The notes beneath the pieces are model-generated. The model saw only the letters and a list, made by a program, of their open reading frames with translations, was not told the DNA's origin and did not search any database. Shown here in pieces: positions 45,750 through 56,043 of a stretch of 64,000 nucleotides of DNA. The first letter of the stretch is position 1. Every line of letters begins with the position of its first letter. This DNA comes from Candidatus Manganitrophus morganii (lineage in GTDB: Bacteria > Nitrospirota > Nitrospiria > SBBL01 > Manganitrophaceae), in the NCBI GenBank assembly GCA_021651055.1, contig JAJHOH010000001.1:2976001-3040000 (forward strand). Reading direction: 5' to 3'. The position numbers were made by a program, and so were the translations under genes.

Positions 45750-46814
45750 ATGGTTAAAAAGGGAATCATTCTAGGGATCTTGATCGCGGGACTTTTGAGA
45801 GGGGGGCTCGCCGCCGCCGAAGAGCTTCCGAATCTCTACCGGGGAATTCGGCCGCTAGGGATGGGAGGGGCGTTCATCACCCTCTCCGACGATGAGAACG
45901 CGATGTTCTATAATCCCGCCGGTCTGAATGACGTGAGCGGGTTCGGCGGGGTGGACCTTCTCAATCCAACTTTGGAATTCTCTGAAAACAGCAACTCGCT
46001 GTACCAAGACTTAAGCGACCTCGACACGGACAGTGAGGCGGCGGTGGCTGAGTTCCTCAGCGGAATGGTCGGAGAGCATCAACACGTCCGCGCATCGGTC
46101 CTGCCCAATCTATACATGCACAACTTCGCCATCGGAGCGCTTGCACAGGCGACGGTCGATATGGAGATTCGAAATCGCGCCAATCCGCAAGTGCCGACGA
46201 GTGTCCGGCTCGATACGGGGGTTGTCGCCTCCGGGGCGCTTGGCTTTTTTGACCAGATGTTACAGATCGGCGTGACGGGTAAGTTTATTCAACGCGAGGG
46301 GGTCAACAGAGTCTATACCGCTGTCGAGATCGCCGCCGAGGATTTCGATCCGCTGGACGACACGGTCAAGAAATCCGACTTCGCGCTCGATATCGGGACG
46401 AAGGTCAATTTCAAAAATGCCCTCAAGCCGAGTGTCGCCCTGGTTGTTCAGAACATTACCGATCTCGACTTCGAAGAGCTGGGAGTCATCCCCCAACAGT
46501 TCAGCATCGGCGCTTCGATCAATCCCGATCTCTGGATCTTGAAGACGACCTTTGCCGTCCAGATCGATGATTTGACCAAGCAGGTCGAAGGAGACGACGA
46601 CCTTTACAAGCGGCTCCATCTTGGCGCCGAGTTCCGCTTCCCGATGATCTTCGCCGTCCGGGCCGGGGTCAACGGCGGTTACCTGACGGCCGGCGCCAGT
46701 CTCGACCTTTGGATTCTCTCCATTTCGTATGCGACTTATGCCGAAGAAATCGGGGCCTTCTCCGGACAGCGCTCCGACCGGCGTCATGTCGCCCAACTCA
46801 GCCTTGGGTTCTAA
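45750..46814 (+). CDS. outer-membrane barrel protein (PorV/FadL-like fold)
   Basis: About 354 residues. ATG 45750 has GGGAG upstream, while ATG 45720 overlaps the previous stop; both remain possible. After a signal peptide (IILGILIAGLLRGGLAAAE) the sequence RPLGMGGAFITLSDDENAM then FYNPAGL matches the N-terminal signature of PorV, TraF and FadL-like barrels. It is beta-rich to the end (VAQLSLGF). Such proteins act as outer-membrane channels or as shuttles for secreted proteins. Pairing with the small exported helical protein upstream suggests one export or uptake unit; the cargo is unknown. Confidence 0.72.
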   Translation: MVKKGIILGILIAGLLRGGLAAAEELPNLYRGIRPLGMGGAFITLSDDENAMFYNPAGLNDVSGFGGVDLLNPTLEFSENSNSLYQDLSDLDTDSEAAVAEFLSGMVGEHQHVRASVLPNLYMHNFAIGALAQATVDMEIRNRANPQVPTSVRLDTGVVASGALGFFDQMLQIGVTGKFIQREGVNRVYTAVEIAAEDFDPLDDTVKKSDFALDIGTKVNFKNALKPSVALVVQNITDLDFEELGVIPQQFSIGASINPDLWILKTTFAVQIDDLTKQVEGDDDLYKRLHLGAEFRFPMIFAVRAGVNGGYLTAGASLDLWILSISYATYAEEIGAFSGQRSDRRHVAQLSLGF

Positions 46815-46828
46815 CGCTTGATCTTCTC

Positions 46829-46863
46829 AAAAGGGAGCGACCCTTCGGTCGCTCCCTTTTTTG
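46829..46863 (+). terminator. Rho-independent terminator after the barrel gene
   Basis: AAAAGGGAGCGACC pairs with GGTCGCTCCCTTTT around CTTC, ending in a T-run. A clean intrinsic terminator. Confidence 0.92.
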
Positions 46864-46997
46864 TTCAAGCTTCATGATCTTGCCTGCTTTTCCACTCGGG
46901 TCCGCTTAGACGATTTCCGATCCAGTTATGGGGTTGCATTTTTTTCCTCGATTCCCTTAAAATCACATATCTATTTGCCGATCCTTTTGTTAACGAT

Positions 46998-49835
46998 ATG
47001 GAAGAAAATATGCAGAAAAAAGACCCCAGGCCCACAGGCGAAGACGGACTGGAAGGGGCAAGGGCGGCCGAGGAGATCGAGAAGCTCCGCTTAATCACCG
47101 ATTCCATGCCGGCCCTCATCGCCTATGTCGATGCGGGGCATTGCTATCGATTTAATAACAGGGTGTACGAAGAGTGGTTCGGCCAGAAACCCTCCGATCT
47201 TGATGGACGACATGTCAAAGAGATCCTGGGTGAGGGGGCTTATGCCGCCCTGCTTCCTTATATCGAAAAAGTGTTCTCGGGGGAGCGTGTCGTTTTCGAC
47301 GGTAAAGTTCCCTATCGGGAGGGCGGGGAGCGGTATATCCGAGCCACTTACTCCCCGCATTGGGCCGATGGAAAAGTGAAAGGATACTTCTCTCTGGTTC
47401 AAGATATCACGGCGCAGCGGCAGACGGAGAAGGCGTGGCATAAGAGCGAGGAGCTTCTCAAGATCGCGCTCGAAGCCGGCAGAATGGGGGTCTTCGAGTT
47501 CGATATCCGGAGCGGAAAGGTCGCCTGGTCTCCTAATCTCGAAAAGATTCATGGCCTGGCGCCGGGGACATTCGGCGGCACCTTTGAAGATTTCAAACGC
47601 GATATTCATCCCGACGATTTGGACCGGGTTTTAAATCGGGTTCAACAGACCATCCAAGAAAAAAGGACCGACTACGGCGTAGAATACCGGATCATCAAGC
47701 CGAATGGAGAGGAAGCATGGGTTGAGGCCCGCGGACAGGTCTTCTTCGATGCGAACGGGGAAGCGGAGCGATTCGTCGGTCTCTGTATGGATGTCACCGC
47801 GCGGAAGCAGGCGGAGGAGACGCTTCAGAATGAATTTGCCTTCCGACATGCGATCGAAAACGCCATTCCCGCCGGGATTACCGTGGCTGATCCGAACGGA
47901 CGTAAAACCTATGTCAATCGCGCCTTCTGCGAGATGGTAGGGTGGAGCGAATCGGAGCTGGTCGGAGCGGCCCCTCCCTATCTCTACTGGCCGCCGGAAG
48001 AGATGGCTCGGATCACGCAAGCGTTCGAGGCAACGATGGCGGGGAAGGTCCCCCCGGGCGGTTTTGAGCTGCGCTTCCGACGCCGAAACGAAACGCGATT
48101 CGATGTTCTGCTGACCCCGGTTCCGGTCAGGGACAGCCAGGGCGCCGTTACCGGCTGGCTAGCCTCGGTTGTCGATATCACGGAGCGCAAGCGGATCGAG
48201 CAGAAGCTCCAAGAAAGTGAAACGCAGTATCGTCTTCTCTTTGAGACCAACCCGCAGCCGATGTGGGTTTATGAAATCGAGAGCATGGCCTTTCTGGAGG
48301 TGAACGAAGCGGCGGTCCGGCATTACGGCTACTCCCGAGAGGAGTTTCTATCGATGACGACTAAAGAGATCCGTCCGCCGGAGGATATCCCGAAGCTGGC
48401 TCAAAAAAACGCGGATGTTCTCAAAGAGGTGGTTTTAGGCCTTCGCTCCGCCGGGGTGTGGCGGCATCGTAAGAAAGACGGGACGATCATCGAGGTGGAG
48501 ATTACGCGCAGTCCGATCTTATTCAAGGGGAGGAATGCCCTTCTCGTTCTGGCCAGCGACGTGACCGAAAGGCGTCGAGCGGAGGAGGAGCGTGTCGGCC
48601 TGCTCGCGCGCGAACGGCAGGCGCGGCAGGAAGCGGAAGCGGCCAACCGGGCCAAAGATGAATTCTTGGCGACCATCTCCCATGAGCTGCGCACCCCGCT
48701 GAACGCCATTTACGGATGGGCCCGTCTTCTGCAAATGGGAGAGCTGGATCAGGAGACGGTCACATCGGCCTATGAAACGATCGAGCGGAATGCCAAGGCC
48801 CAGGCGCAGTTGATCGATGATCTTCTTGATGTTTCCCGGATCATCGCAGGAAAGCTTCGGCTTGATGTTCGCTCGATCGAGTTGAAGCCGGTGATCGAGG
48901 CGGCGATTGAGACGGTGCAAACGGCGGCGGACGCGAAGGGAATCACGCTTCACTCGCGTTTGGATGAAACCGTCGGATCGATTTCGGGCGATCCGGACCG
49001 TTTGCAGCAGGTCGTCTGGAATTTACTGTCGAACGCCATCAAGTTCACCTCGACCGGAGGCCGGGTGGAGGTCCGGATCAATCGGATCGACTCCGCCGTC
49101 CAGATTCAAGTACAAGATACGGGAATCGGCATCCATCCCGAATTTATCCCTTATGTTTTTGATCGGTTCCGGCAAGCCGAGAGAGTGAGCACCCGATTCT
49201 ACGGAGGTTTGGGGCTCGGCTTGGCGATCGTCCGCCATCTGGTGGAGCTCCACGGCGGGACCGTTTCAGCCGAGAGCCCCGGCGAAGGAAAGGGAGCGAA
49301 TTTCACGGTGACCCTTCCGCTCAAAGTGCTTTCCGAGGAATCACCCGATCCGGAGATGAAGCGCTCGGAGGAGACGATGCCGCCGACCCCTGCGATGATG
49401 CTGGAAGGAGTTGAAGTCTTGTTGGTGGACGATGAGGCCGACGCCCGCGAACTGCTCACTCTGATTCTTCAAAGATCGGGCGCCCGGGTGATCACCGTTT
49501 CATCGGCCCGAGAGGCGATCGACAGGCTCAAGCGGAAAAAGCCCGATCTTTTGGTGAGCGATATTGAAATGCCGGGAGAGGATGGTTATTCCCTGATCCG
49601 GAGGGTCCGGGCGCGAGAGGCCGAACGCGGGGAAGGGAGCGTTCCGGCGGTGGCGTTGACCGCTTATGCCGGAAGGGCCGATCGACGGCGGGCCCTCATG
49701 GCCGGTTTTCAAAAGCATGTTCCCAAGCCGGTCGATCCCGCGGGATTGGTCGCCGTGGTGGCGGGCCTGATCGGACTTCCGAAGGAGGAGCATCGGGCCC
49801 CCGATCGATCCTCGGACGAAGCGAATTCCCGCTGA
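46998..49835 (+). CDS. soluble multi-PAS hybrid histidine kinase with receiver
   Basis: 945 residues, no membrane segment. Four PAS domains occupy about residues 25-525 (for example MPALIAYVDAGHCYRFNN, GVFEFDIRSGKVAWSPNLEK, IPAGITVADPNGRKTYVN and QPMWVYEIESMAFLEVNE), each with PAC-like ends (SLVQDITAQR, LCMDVTARKQ, SVVDITERKR, LASDVTERRR). HisKA has SHELRTPLN (His near 561); HATPase has NLLSNAIKFT, DTGIGI and GGLGLGLAIV. A C-terminal receiver has VDDEADARELL, the phospho-Asp in SDIEMPGEDGY (near 854) and VPKPVD. No output domain, so phosphorelay to a partner is likely. ATG 47010 is an alternative start with a better ribosome site. Confidence 0.93.
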   Translation: MEENMQKKDPRPTGEDGLEGARAAEEIEKLRLITDSMPALIAYVDAGHCYRFNNRVYEEWFGQKPSDLDGRHVKEILGEGAYAALLPYIEKVFSGERVVFDGKVPYREGGERYIRATYSPHWADGKVKGYFSLVQDITAQRQTEKAWHKSEELLKIALEAGRMGVFEFDIRSGKVAWSPNLEKIHGLAPGTFGGTFEDFKRDIHPDDLDRVLNRVQQTIQEKRTDYGVEYRIIKPNGEEAWVEARGQVFFDANGEAERFVGLCMDVTARKQAEETLQNEFAFRHAIENAIPAGITVADPNGRKTYVNRAFCEMVGWSESELVGAAPPYLYWPPEEMARITQAFEATMAGKVPPGGFELRFRRRNETRFDVLLTPVPVRDSQGAVTGWLASVVDITERKRIEQKLQESETQYRLLFETNPQPMWVYEIESMAFLEVNEAAVRHYGYSREEFLSMTTKEIRPPEDIPKLAQKNADVLKEVVLGLRSAGVWRHRKKDGTIIEVEITRSPILFKGRNALLVLASDVTERRRAEEERVGLLARERQARQEAEAANRAKDEFLATISHELRTPLNAIYGWARLLQMGELDQETVTSAYETIERNAKAQAQLIDDLLDVSRIIAGKLRLDVRSIELKPVIEAAIETVQTAADAKGITLHSRLDETVGSISGDPDRLQQVVWNLLSNAIKFTSTGGRVEVRINRIDSAVQIQVQDTGIGIHPEFIPYVFDRFRQAERVSTRFYGGLGLGLAIVRHLVELHGGTVSAESPGEGKGANFTVTLPLKVLSEESPDPEMKRSEETMPPTPAMMLEGVEVLLVDDEADARELLTLILQRSGARVITVSSAREAIDRLKRKKPDLLVSDIEMPGEDGYSLIRRVRAREAERGEGSVPAVALTAYAGRADRRRALMAGFQKHVPKPVDPAGLVAVVAGLIGLPKEEHRAPDRSSDEANSR

Positions 49836-49850
49836 TCCGACGCGTTCCCT

Positions 49851-50519
49851 TTACGCCCCTTCAATTTTCCCATCGACCATTTTGATGAGCCGATCGGCCT
49901 GAAGCGACAGCTTCTCGTTATGCGTCACTAGGACGAAGGTGGTCCCCCTTTCCCGGTTGAGCTTTTTTAGCAGGGAGAAGACCTCATCGCTCGTGTGGGT
50001 GTCGAGATTTCCGGTCGGCTCGTCGGCCAGAATTAATTGCGGCTGCAGGACCAGCGCCCGTGCGATGGCGACCCGTTGCTGCTCCCCCCCGGAGAGTTGC
50101 CCCGGCCGGTGGGTCAGCCGATGACCCAACCCGACCGCTTCGAGCATTTCCTGAGCGGCTGCTTCGATCTTCTGCCGCTCCATCCGTCGGATCAATCCCG
50201 GCATCATGACATTTTCGAGCGCCGTGAATTCGGGAAGAAGATGATGGAACTGAAAGACATAGCCGATCTTTCGATTCCGGAATTCGGCCAGCTCCCGATC
50301 GGACCGGGAGAAGAGGTCGATCCCTTCAAAGAAGACCTTCCCGGAGGTCGGGCGGTCGAGCGCGCCGAGGAGATGGAGCAGCGTGCTCTTGCCGACCCCC
50401 GATGCCCCGACGATCGCCAACAGCTCTCCCTTTTGGATTCCGATCGTTACCCCTTTCAGGATGACCAGCTCCTTGCCGGCGATCGGAAACGATTTGTAGA
50501 GGTCGATCACTTCAATCAT
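49851..50519 (-). CDS. lolD: lipoprotein-releasing ABC transporter ATPase
   Basis: 222 residues. Walker [10 protein letters not shown], signature LSGGEQQRV, Walker [10 protein letters not shown] and the H-loop VTHNE are intact. LolD-type specificity is suggested by [20 protein letters not shown]. With the upstream permease it releases outer-membrane lipoproteins from the inner membrane. The window contains several lipoproteins that need it. It follows the permease by 14 bases. Confidence 0.93.
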   Translation of the reverse strand: MIEVIDLYKSFPIAGKELVILKGVTIGIQKGELLAIVGASGVGKSTLLHLLGALDRPTSGKVFFEGIDLFSRSDRELAEFRNRKIGYVFQFHHLLPEFTALENVMMPGLIRRMERQKIEAAAQEMLEAVGLGHRLTHRPGQLSGGEQQRVAIARALVLQPQLILADEPTGNLDTHTSDEVFSLLKKLNRERGTTFVLVTHNEKLSLQADRLIKMVDGKIEGA

Positions 50520-50533
50520 CGATATAATCCAAG

Positions 50534-51841
50534 CTACTCATACCTGAGCGCCTCGGCGGGATCGAGTTTGGCGGCCTGCCAGGAAGGGTAGAGGGTGGCG
50601 AAAAATCCGATGAGGACCGCCGCCAACGAGACAAAGAAGACATCGAGCGCGTTGATCTTCACCGGCAGGTGGCTGATGTAGTAGATGTCGGCCGGCAGCG
50701 TATAGAACTTCTGAAGCACCCAACAAACGACGAGTCCCAAGGGCGTTCCAAGGATCACCCCCACCAGGCCGATGATCACCCCCTCCAGCATGAAGATCCG
50801 CATGATTGACTCCCGCGTCGCCCCCATCGCCTTCAAAATGGCGATCTCCCGGCTCTTTTCAACCACCGTCATCGTGAGGGTGCTGACGATGTTGAAAGAG
50901 GCGACCAGAATGATCAAGACGAGGATAATGAACATCATCATCTTTTCGAGCTGGAGCGCCGAGAAGAGGTTCCGGTTAAGCTTCATCCAGTCGCGCGCCT
51001 GGTAAGGAAAACCAAGATGGGTCTCGATCTGCTGAGCCACCCGGTCGGCGATGAAGATGTCATCGACCTTCACCTCGATCCCGGTGACGACGTCGGAGAG
51101 GTTGAAGAAGTTCTGCGCCTCTTTGATCGAGATGTAGGCGAGCGAAGAGTCATATTCGTACATGCCGGAGTCGAAGATGCCGACCACCCGGAATTTCCGG
51201 ATCTTCGGCGTAAAACCCATGGGGCCGGTGAGCGATTTGCTGATCGACGCTCCCTCCTGGCCGACCGGCGAGACGATATTGATCCGATCTCCGAGAAACG
51301 CCCCCAATCGCCCCGCCAGCTCCCTGCCGATAATGATGCCGGGGAGGATCTTCTCCGGCTCCCCTTCCGTCTCCTCGATTCCCTCTTCTGGAAGAGAAGA
51401 TTCGGGAGGATTGGTGAGGTAGTCGAGCCGCCCTTCGACGATGTTTTTGCCGATCTCGGTGACCTCCGCTTCGGTTTCGGGGTTAATGCCGCGCAGGACC
51501 ACGCCGAAGACGTTGGTATCGGAGGAGAGGAGGACCTGTCTGAAGATAAAGGGGGTGGCGGCGACCACGTGCGGAACCTTCTTCGCCTCGTCGACCAGCC
51601 GGGGATATTCAGGAATCTCGTCCCGGGTCCGGTCGGTGATGACGATGTGGGAGTTGGTTCCGAGGATCTTATCGCGGAGGTCTTCCTTGAAGCCGGTCAT
51701 GACGGCAAGGGTGGCGATGAGTGCGGCCACGCCGACCATGACCCCGCCGATCGAGATCAGCGTATTCAGGGAAATGCTTTTTTGGCGCCGTTTGGCCTTC
51801 AGGTAGCGAAGGCCGACGAAAAATTCGTAAGGAAATGCCAT
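50534..51841 (-). CDS. lolC: lipoprotein-releasing ABC permease
   Basis: 435 residues. An N-terminal helix ([20 protein letters not shown]), a large periplasmic domain and three C-terminal helices ([38 protein letters not shown] and [20 protein letters not shown]) match LolC/LolE. Only one permease is present, so it may act as a homodimer, as in many non-gammaproteobacteria. lysS ends 21 bases upstream, giving the operon lysS-lolC-lolD. Confidence 0.9.
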   Translation of the reverse strand: MAFPYEFFVGLRYLKAKRRQKSISLNTLISIGGVMVGVAALIATLAVMTGFKEDLRDKILGTNSHIVITDRTRDEIPEYPRLVDEAKKVPHVVAATPFIFRQVLLSSDTNVFGVVLRGINPETEAEVTEIGKNIVEGRLDYLTNPPESSLPEEGIEETEGEPEKILPGIIIGRELAGRLGAFLGDRINIVSPVGQEGASISKSLTGPMGFTPKIRKFRVVGIFDSGMYEYDSSLAYISIKEAQNFFNLSDVVTGIEVKVDDIFIADRVAQQIETHLGFPYQARDWMKLNRNLFSALQLEKMMMFIILVLIILVASFNIVSTLTMTVVEKSREIAILKAMGATRESIMRIFMLEGVIIGLVGVILGTPLGLVVCWVLQKFYTLPADIYYISHLPVKINALDVFFVSLAAVLIGFFATLYPSWQAAKLDPAEALRYE

Positions 51842-51862
51842 CCCATCCTTTCCGTTGCGAAA

Positions 51863-53371
51863 TTATTCCTTCTCCGCGGCGGAGGGGGAGCGGTGTTCCG
51901 GTCTCATCTGCGGAAAGAGGATCACGTCGCGAATCGAGCTCTGATTGGTCAACAACATCACCAGCCGGTCGATCCCAATCCCTTCCCCCGCGGTCGGGGG
52001 CATTCCATATTCCAGGGCGCGGAGGTAGTCCTCATCCATCACATGGGCTTCCAAATCGCCTGCCGCCCGCTGGGCCACCTGCGATTCGAAGCGGGACCGC
52101 TGATCGTGCGGGTCGTTCAACTCAGAGAAGGCGTTTGCGATCTCGCGCGAGGCGATATACATCTCAAACCGCTCGGTCAGATGCGGCTGATCCGGTTTTC
52201 GCTTTGCCAGCGGGGAGATCTCCGTCGGATAGTCGGTGATGAAGACCGGTCCCGTCAGCTCCGGCTCGACCGTCATCTCAAAAAGATCGTTCAACTGTTT
52301 TCCGAGGGAGGCCCCTTGTTTGATCGGCAGCCCCGCCCGCTGCATCAGCTCGGCGACCTTCTGCGGATCGGAGAGGTCGCTCACGGCGACCTGGTATTTC
52401 TCCGCGATCGCATCGAGGTAGGCGAGCCGGCGCCAGGGGGGGGTCAGATCAATCTGCTTTTCTTGGTATTCGAACGTCAGCGTCCCCAAGACCTCCTGCG
52501 CCACGGTGGTAATGAGCGATTCGGTGAACGACATCAAATCCCGGTAATCGGCGTAAGCCATGTAGAATTCGAGCATGGTGAATTCGGGGTTGTGAATCGT
52601 CGAGATCCCCTCGTTCCGAAAATTCCGGTTGATCTCGAAAACCCGCTCGAACCCCCCGACGATCAGCCGCTTCAGATAAAGCTCCGGCGCAATTCTCAGG
52701 TAGAGGTCGACTCCCAGCGTATTGTGGTGGGTGATGAAGGGACGGGCTGCCGCGCCTCCGGGGATCGGGTGCATCATCGGCGTCTCCACCTCCAGGAAGC
52801 CATGCTGCGTCAGAAAGCGGCGGATCGAATCGATGATCATGCTGCGGAGCGCAAAGACTTTCCGAACTTCCGGGTTGGCGATCAGATCGACATATCGCAT
52901 CCGGTAGCGGGTCTCGACGTCGGTCAATCCGTGCCATTTCTCTGGAAGGGGGCGAAGCGATTTGGAGAGGAGGGTCAGGCGGTCGGCTTGAAGGGTCAGC
53001 TCGTCGGTCTTCGTCCGGAAAAGCGGACCTTCGACCCCGATGTAGTCGCCGATATCGAGCTTCTCGAAGAGATCGTAACCGGCCTCCCCCAGATGGTCTT
53101 TCTTGAAGTAGACCTGAAGCCGCCCGGCGGCGTCTTGCAGGTGCGAAAAAGCGGCTTTCCCGAAACGGCGAAGCGAGATCATCCTCCCTGAGATCTTATA
53201 GGAAACCGGCTGCGCCTCAAGGGTCTCTTTGGTCGAGGCGTGATGCTTCTCGACAATCTCGGCGAGCGGCGTCTTCCCCTCGAAGCGGGCGCCGTACGGA
53301 TCGATCCCGGCGGCGCGGAGGGTCTCCAGCTTCTTGATCCGCTGGACAATCTGGTCGTTGGTCTCTTCCAT
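51863..53371 (-). CDS. lysS: lysyl-tRNA synthetase, class II
   Basis: 502 residues. The OB-fold anticodon domain includes VSYKISGRMISLRRFGKAAF. Class II motifs are recognisable: motif 2 FEINRNFRNEGISTIHNPEFT (split) and motif 3 GIGIDRLVMLLT. The catalytic region has EVETPMMHPIPGGAAARPF. It charges tRNA-Lys in the cytosol and heads the lolCD transcript. Confidence 0.97.
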   Translation of the reverse strand: MEETNDQIVQRIKKLETLRAAGIDPYGARFEGKTPLAEIVEKHHASTKETLEAQPVSYKISGRMISLRRFGKAAFSHLQDAAGRLQVYFKKDHLGEAGYDLFEKLDIGDYIGVEGPLFRTKTDELTLQADRLTLLSKSLRPLPEKWHGLTDVETRYRMRYVDLIANPEVRKVFALRSMIIDSIRRFLTQHGFLEVETPMMHPIPGGAAARPFITHHNTLGVDLYLRIAPELYLKRLIVGGFERVFEINRNFRNEGISTIHNPEFTMLEFYMAYADYRDLMSFTESLITTVAQEVLGTLTFEYQEKQIDLTPPWRRLAYLDAIAEKYQVAVSDLSDPQKVAELMQRAGLPIKQGASLGKQLNDLFEMTVEPELTGPVFITDYPTEISPLAKRKPDQPHLTERFEMYIASREIANAFSELNDPHDQRSRFESQVAQRAAGDLEAHVMDEDYLRALEYGMPPTAGEGIGIDRLVMLLTNQSSIRDVILFPQMRPEHRSPSAAEKE

Positions 53372-53447
53372 CTAGGATGAAACTCCTCAATTCGTATTGG
53401 GCTGGGACGACTCTCTGAGCGGTGAGAATCCTTTCAAAAATCAAATC

Positions 53448-53476
53448 ATTATAGAGGATTGGCCGGGACACGTCAA
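53448..53476 (-). promoter_or_regulatory. promoter of lysS-lolCD
   Basis: Minus strand TTGACG, a 17-base spacer and a perfect TATAAT (53448-53453), about 75 bases before the lysS start. Confidence 0.8.
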
Positions 53477-53510
53477 GGATCAGACATGGCATGACGGAAC
53501 GGCCGTTTTC

Positions 53511-53539
53511 TTGTCAAAAGGGGGATCGGCTGTTACACT
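53511..53539 (+). promoter_or_regulatory. promoter of the FN3/FG-GAP lipoprotein
   Basis: TTGTCA (53511-53516), a 17-base spacer and TACACT (53534-53539), about 30 bases before ATG 53570 and divergent from the lysS promoter. Confidence 0.6.
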
Positions 53540-53569
53540 CAAATGGAGTATGAAACGCTTGGAAAAACA

Positions 53570-55987
53570 ATGAACCGGATCAAGTTAAGCCCTCTCTCCT
53601 TACGGGGAGCAGGGATTTTTTTTCTCGTCATCGTTTTATCCCTTCACGCCTGCGGGCGGGGAGGGGGGAGTCGGCATCGGGGGGGGCGTCCTCCTGCCGC
53701 GCCGGCCGGGGTCGCCGTGACCGCATTCAGCGGGGCGGTTGTCATCGGATGGGACCCGGTCGAGGAGGCGACCTCCTACCATGTCTACGTGGCGGCCGGC
53801 CCAGGGGTGACGAAAGCGAATTACGAGACCCTCCCTTTCGGGAAGCGGAATCCCGCGGCCGCCGGTCCCTTCACGCAGAGCGACCTCTTCGACGGGACGA
53901 CCTATTATTTTGTCGTCACAGCGGTGAATGCGGCGGGGGAGAGTGCAGAATCGGCCGAGGTCTCTGCGACACCGATGTCGACCGCGCTTCCTCTCCCTCC
54001 CGCCGGACTCAGAGCGATCGCCGCGGACGGTCAGGTCACACTGGAATGGAACTCCGTCACCGGCGCCTCGAGTTATTTCCTCTACAGGGCGACCGTTTCC
54101 GGGATCAACCGAGACAATTGGAACACCATTGTCGGCGGAAATCGGACCCAGGTTCCGGGAGGTGCGACGGTCTATATCGAAGACAGCCTGACCAACGGGA
54201 CGACCTACTTTTTCGTCGTCACCGCCCAGAACAGTCTGGGCCAGAGCGAGGAGTCGGCCGAGGTTTCGGCGACCCCCTTTGCGGCGGACACCGTTCCGGT
54301 GCAACCGACAAACTTAACTGCTTCAGCCGCGGACGGTGAAGTCATCCTCCATTGGAATGCCGCCGCAGGGGCGCAGTTTTACAATGTCTACTGGGGGACG
54401 GCGGCGGGGGTGACCCCGGACAACGGAACAAAAATTTCAAATCTTTCCGGCACCACCTACACGCACACCGGCCTCACGAACAACACCACTTACCATTACA
54501 TTCTGACAGCGGAGAATGCCCACGGGGAAAGTCTTCCGTCCGAGGAGGCCTCGGCCACGCCGATTCCGACCCCGCCCCCGGCGGTGGTGACGTTGCCTCC
54601 GAGCGAGGTCTTGAAAACCGGCTCGGCGATTTTACATGGAGAGGTCAATCCGTTGGGATTCTCAGGCCAAACGACGGTTTATTTTGAATGGGGGGTGACG
54701 ACGGCCTACGGCAGCAGCACGGCGCCACAAACAAAATCGGGAGGGAATACCTTTGTGGCGGTTTCCGACAGTTTAACGGGTCTGCAGCCGAACACCCCTT
54801 ATCATTACCGGATCGTGGCGACCAACGACAGGGGAAGCGGCTTTGGAGCGGATCAAAGCTTCATTCTCCCCTTCCTCGGTCAGCCGAATGAATTTCCGGT
54901 CCGGGGTGGAGGAAGCCCCAACGATGTCGTGGTGGCCAAATTCGATGCGGGTAATCTATTCGATTTGGCCGTGGTGAATTTTGCGACCCATGAGGTCTCG
55001 CTGTTGACCGGGAACGGAGACGGCACGTTCGATGCCGCCGTCCATTTTCCGGCGACCCCTCCCGGTGTGCAGGGCTTTCCGCAGCATCTCGCCTCGGGAG
55101 ACTTCAATAAGGATGGCATGCCTGATCTTGTCGTTTCCAACGGCGCCGTGGGAACGATGACGCTGCTTCTCAATACCGGGGGGGGCTTCGCGGCGGCCGT
55201 CTCGTTTGATCTTTGGATCGATCCGGACGACAGCGGACGGACCTTCCCGTCCGACTTGGTCGTCGCCGACTTCAACGAGGACGGAAACGACGATGTGGCC
55301 GTCACCGCGGTGATGAACGGCATCGGAAATGTTTCCGTCCTCCTGGGAGACGGGGCGGGAGGATTCGGCGCGCCGGTTCTCTTTCCAGCGGAAACCAGCC
55401 CTTCGGGAGTCGTCGCCGTTGATCTGGACGGGGATATGAACCTTGATCTGATCGTTGCCAACAGCTTAATCAATGAGATCTCCCTTCTCTCGGGGAACGG
55501 GGACGGCACGTTTGATCCGCCGGTCTCCTTTTCGATCGGGACCGACGCGTTCCATCGGCCGGTGGCCTTGGTTTCGGAGGACTTCGACGAAGACGGCACT
55601 CCCGATCTGGCGGTGGTGAATAACGAGAGCGGGACGGTTTCGATCTTCCTGAACGACGGGACCGGCGGTTTTGCCGCGCCGACCCGCTTCCCGGTCGGAT
55701 TGGAGCCCCAAGGGATCGAGGTCGGCGACTTTAACGGCGATGGAAAACCGGACCTGGTCATTCCGAATTTTCGCACCGCCGTCGAGACGGAGTCGGTCAC
55801 GGTTTATGTGGGGGTCGGAGACGGCACGTTTGGCCCCTCGCTTGAGATCACCCTCGGGACAAGTAAAAACCCGGTGGCCGCCGCCGCGGGGTATTTTGAT
55901 GATGATCCTGTCGATCCGAATGCTCTACGCGATCTCGTCGTCGTGAACCGGAGCGGGAACTCGGTCTCGGTTCTTTTAGGACAGTAG
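53570..55987 (+). CDS. surface lipoprotein with FN3 and FG-GAP repeats
   Basis: About 805 residues from ATG 53570; the frame extends to 53543 over the promoter. A lipoprotein signal (GIFFLVIVLSLHAC) is followed by three clear fibronectin type III domains (about res. 45-330: GWDPVEEATSYHVY, EWNSVTGASSYFLY and HWNAAAGAQFYNVY, each ending in SAE/EVSATP-like strands) and a fourth FN3-like unit. Seven FG-GAP/VCBS repeats then follow, with Ca-loop motifs (GDFNKDGMPDLVV, ADFNEDGNDDVAV, VDLDGDMNLDLIV, EDFDEDGTPDLAV, GDFNGDGKPDLVI) probably folding into a beta-propeller. Likely surface adhesin or carbohydrate-binding role; no enzymatic domain. A second such protein lies at 24615. Confidence 0.85.
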   Translation: MNRIKLSPLSLRGAGIFFLVIVLSLHACGRGGGSRHRGGRPPAAPAGVAVTAFSGAVVIGWDPVEEATSYHVYVAAGPGVTKANYETLPFGKRNPAAAGPFTQSDLFDGTTYYFVVTAVNAAGESAESAEVSATPMSTALPLPPAGLRAIAADGQVTLEWNSVTGASSYFLYRATVSGINRDNWNTIVGGNRTQVPGGATVYIEDSLTNGTTYFFVVTAQNSLGQSEESAEVSATPFAADTVPVQPTNLTASAADGEVILHWNAAAGAQFYNVYWGTAAGVTPDNGTKISNLSGTTYTHTGLTNNTTYHYILTAENAHGESLPSEEASATPIPTPPPAVVTLPPSEVLKTGSAILHGEVNPLGFSGQTTVYFEWGVTTAYGSSTAPQTKSGGNTFVAVSDSLTGLQPNTPYHYRIVATNDRGSGFGADQSFILPFLGQPNEFPVRGGGSPNDVVVAKFDAGNLFDLAVVNFATHEVSLLTGNGDGTFDAAVHFPATPPGVQGFPQHLASGDFNKDGMPDLVVSNGAVGTMTLLLNTGGGFAAAVSFDLWIDPDDSGRTFPSDLVVADFNEDGNDDVAVTAVMNGIGNVSVLLGDGAGGFGAPVLFPAETSPSGVVAVDLDGDMNLDLIVANSLINEISLLSGNGDGTFDPPVSFSIGTDAFHRPVALVSEDFDEDGTPDLAVVNNESGTVSIFLNDGTGGFAAPTRFPVGLEPQGIEVGDFNGDGKPDLVIPNFRTAVETESVTVYVGVGDGTFGPSLEITLGTSKNPVAAAAGYFDDDPVDPNALRDLVVVNRSGNSVSVLLGQ

Positions 55988-56043
55988 GGCTCCAACGGCC
56001 GCTCCAGCCGTAGGCCGCTTCACTCGCGTCAGCATTGATCCGC

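Noticed and set aside
51017-53191. 724-codon open frame on the plus strand
   Set aside because: Antisense shadow of lolC and lysS; the product is Asp/Arg/Leu low-complexity with no family features, while the minus strand has full-length known proteins.
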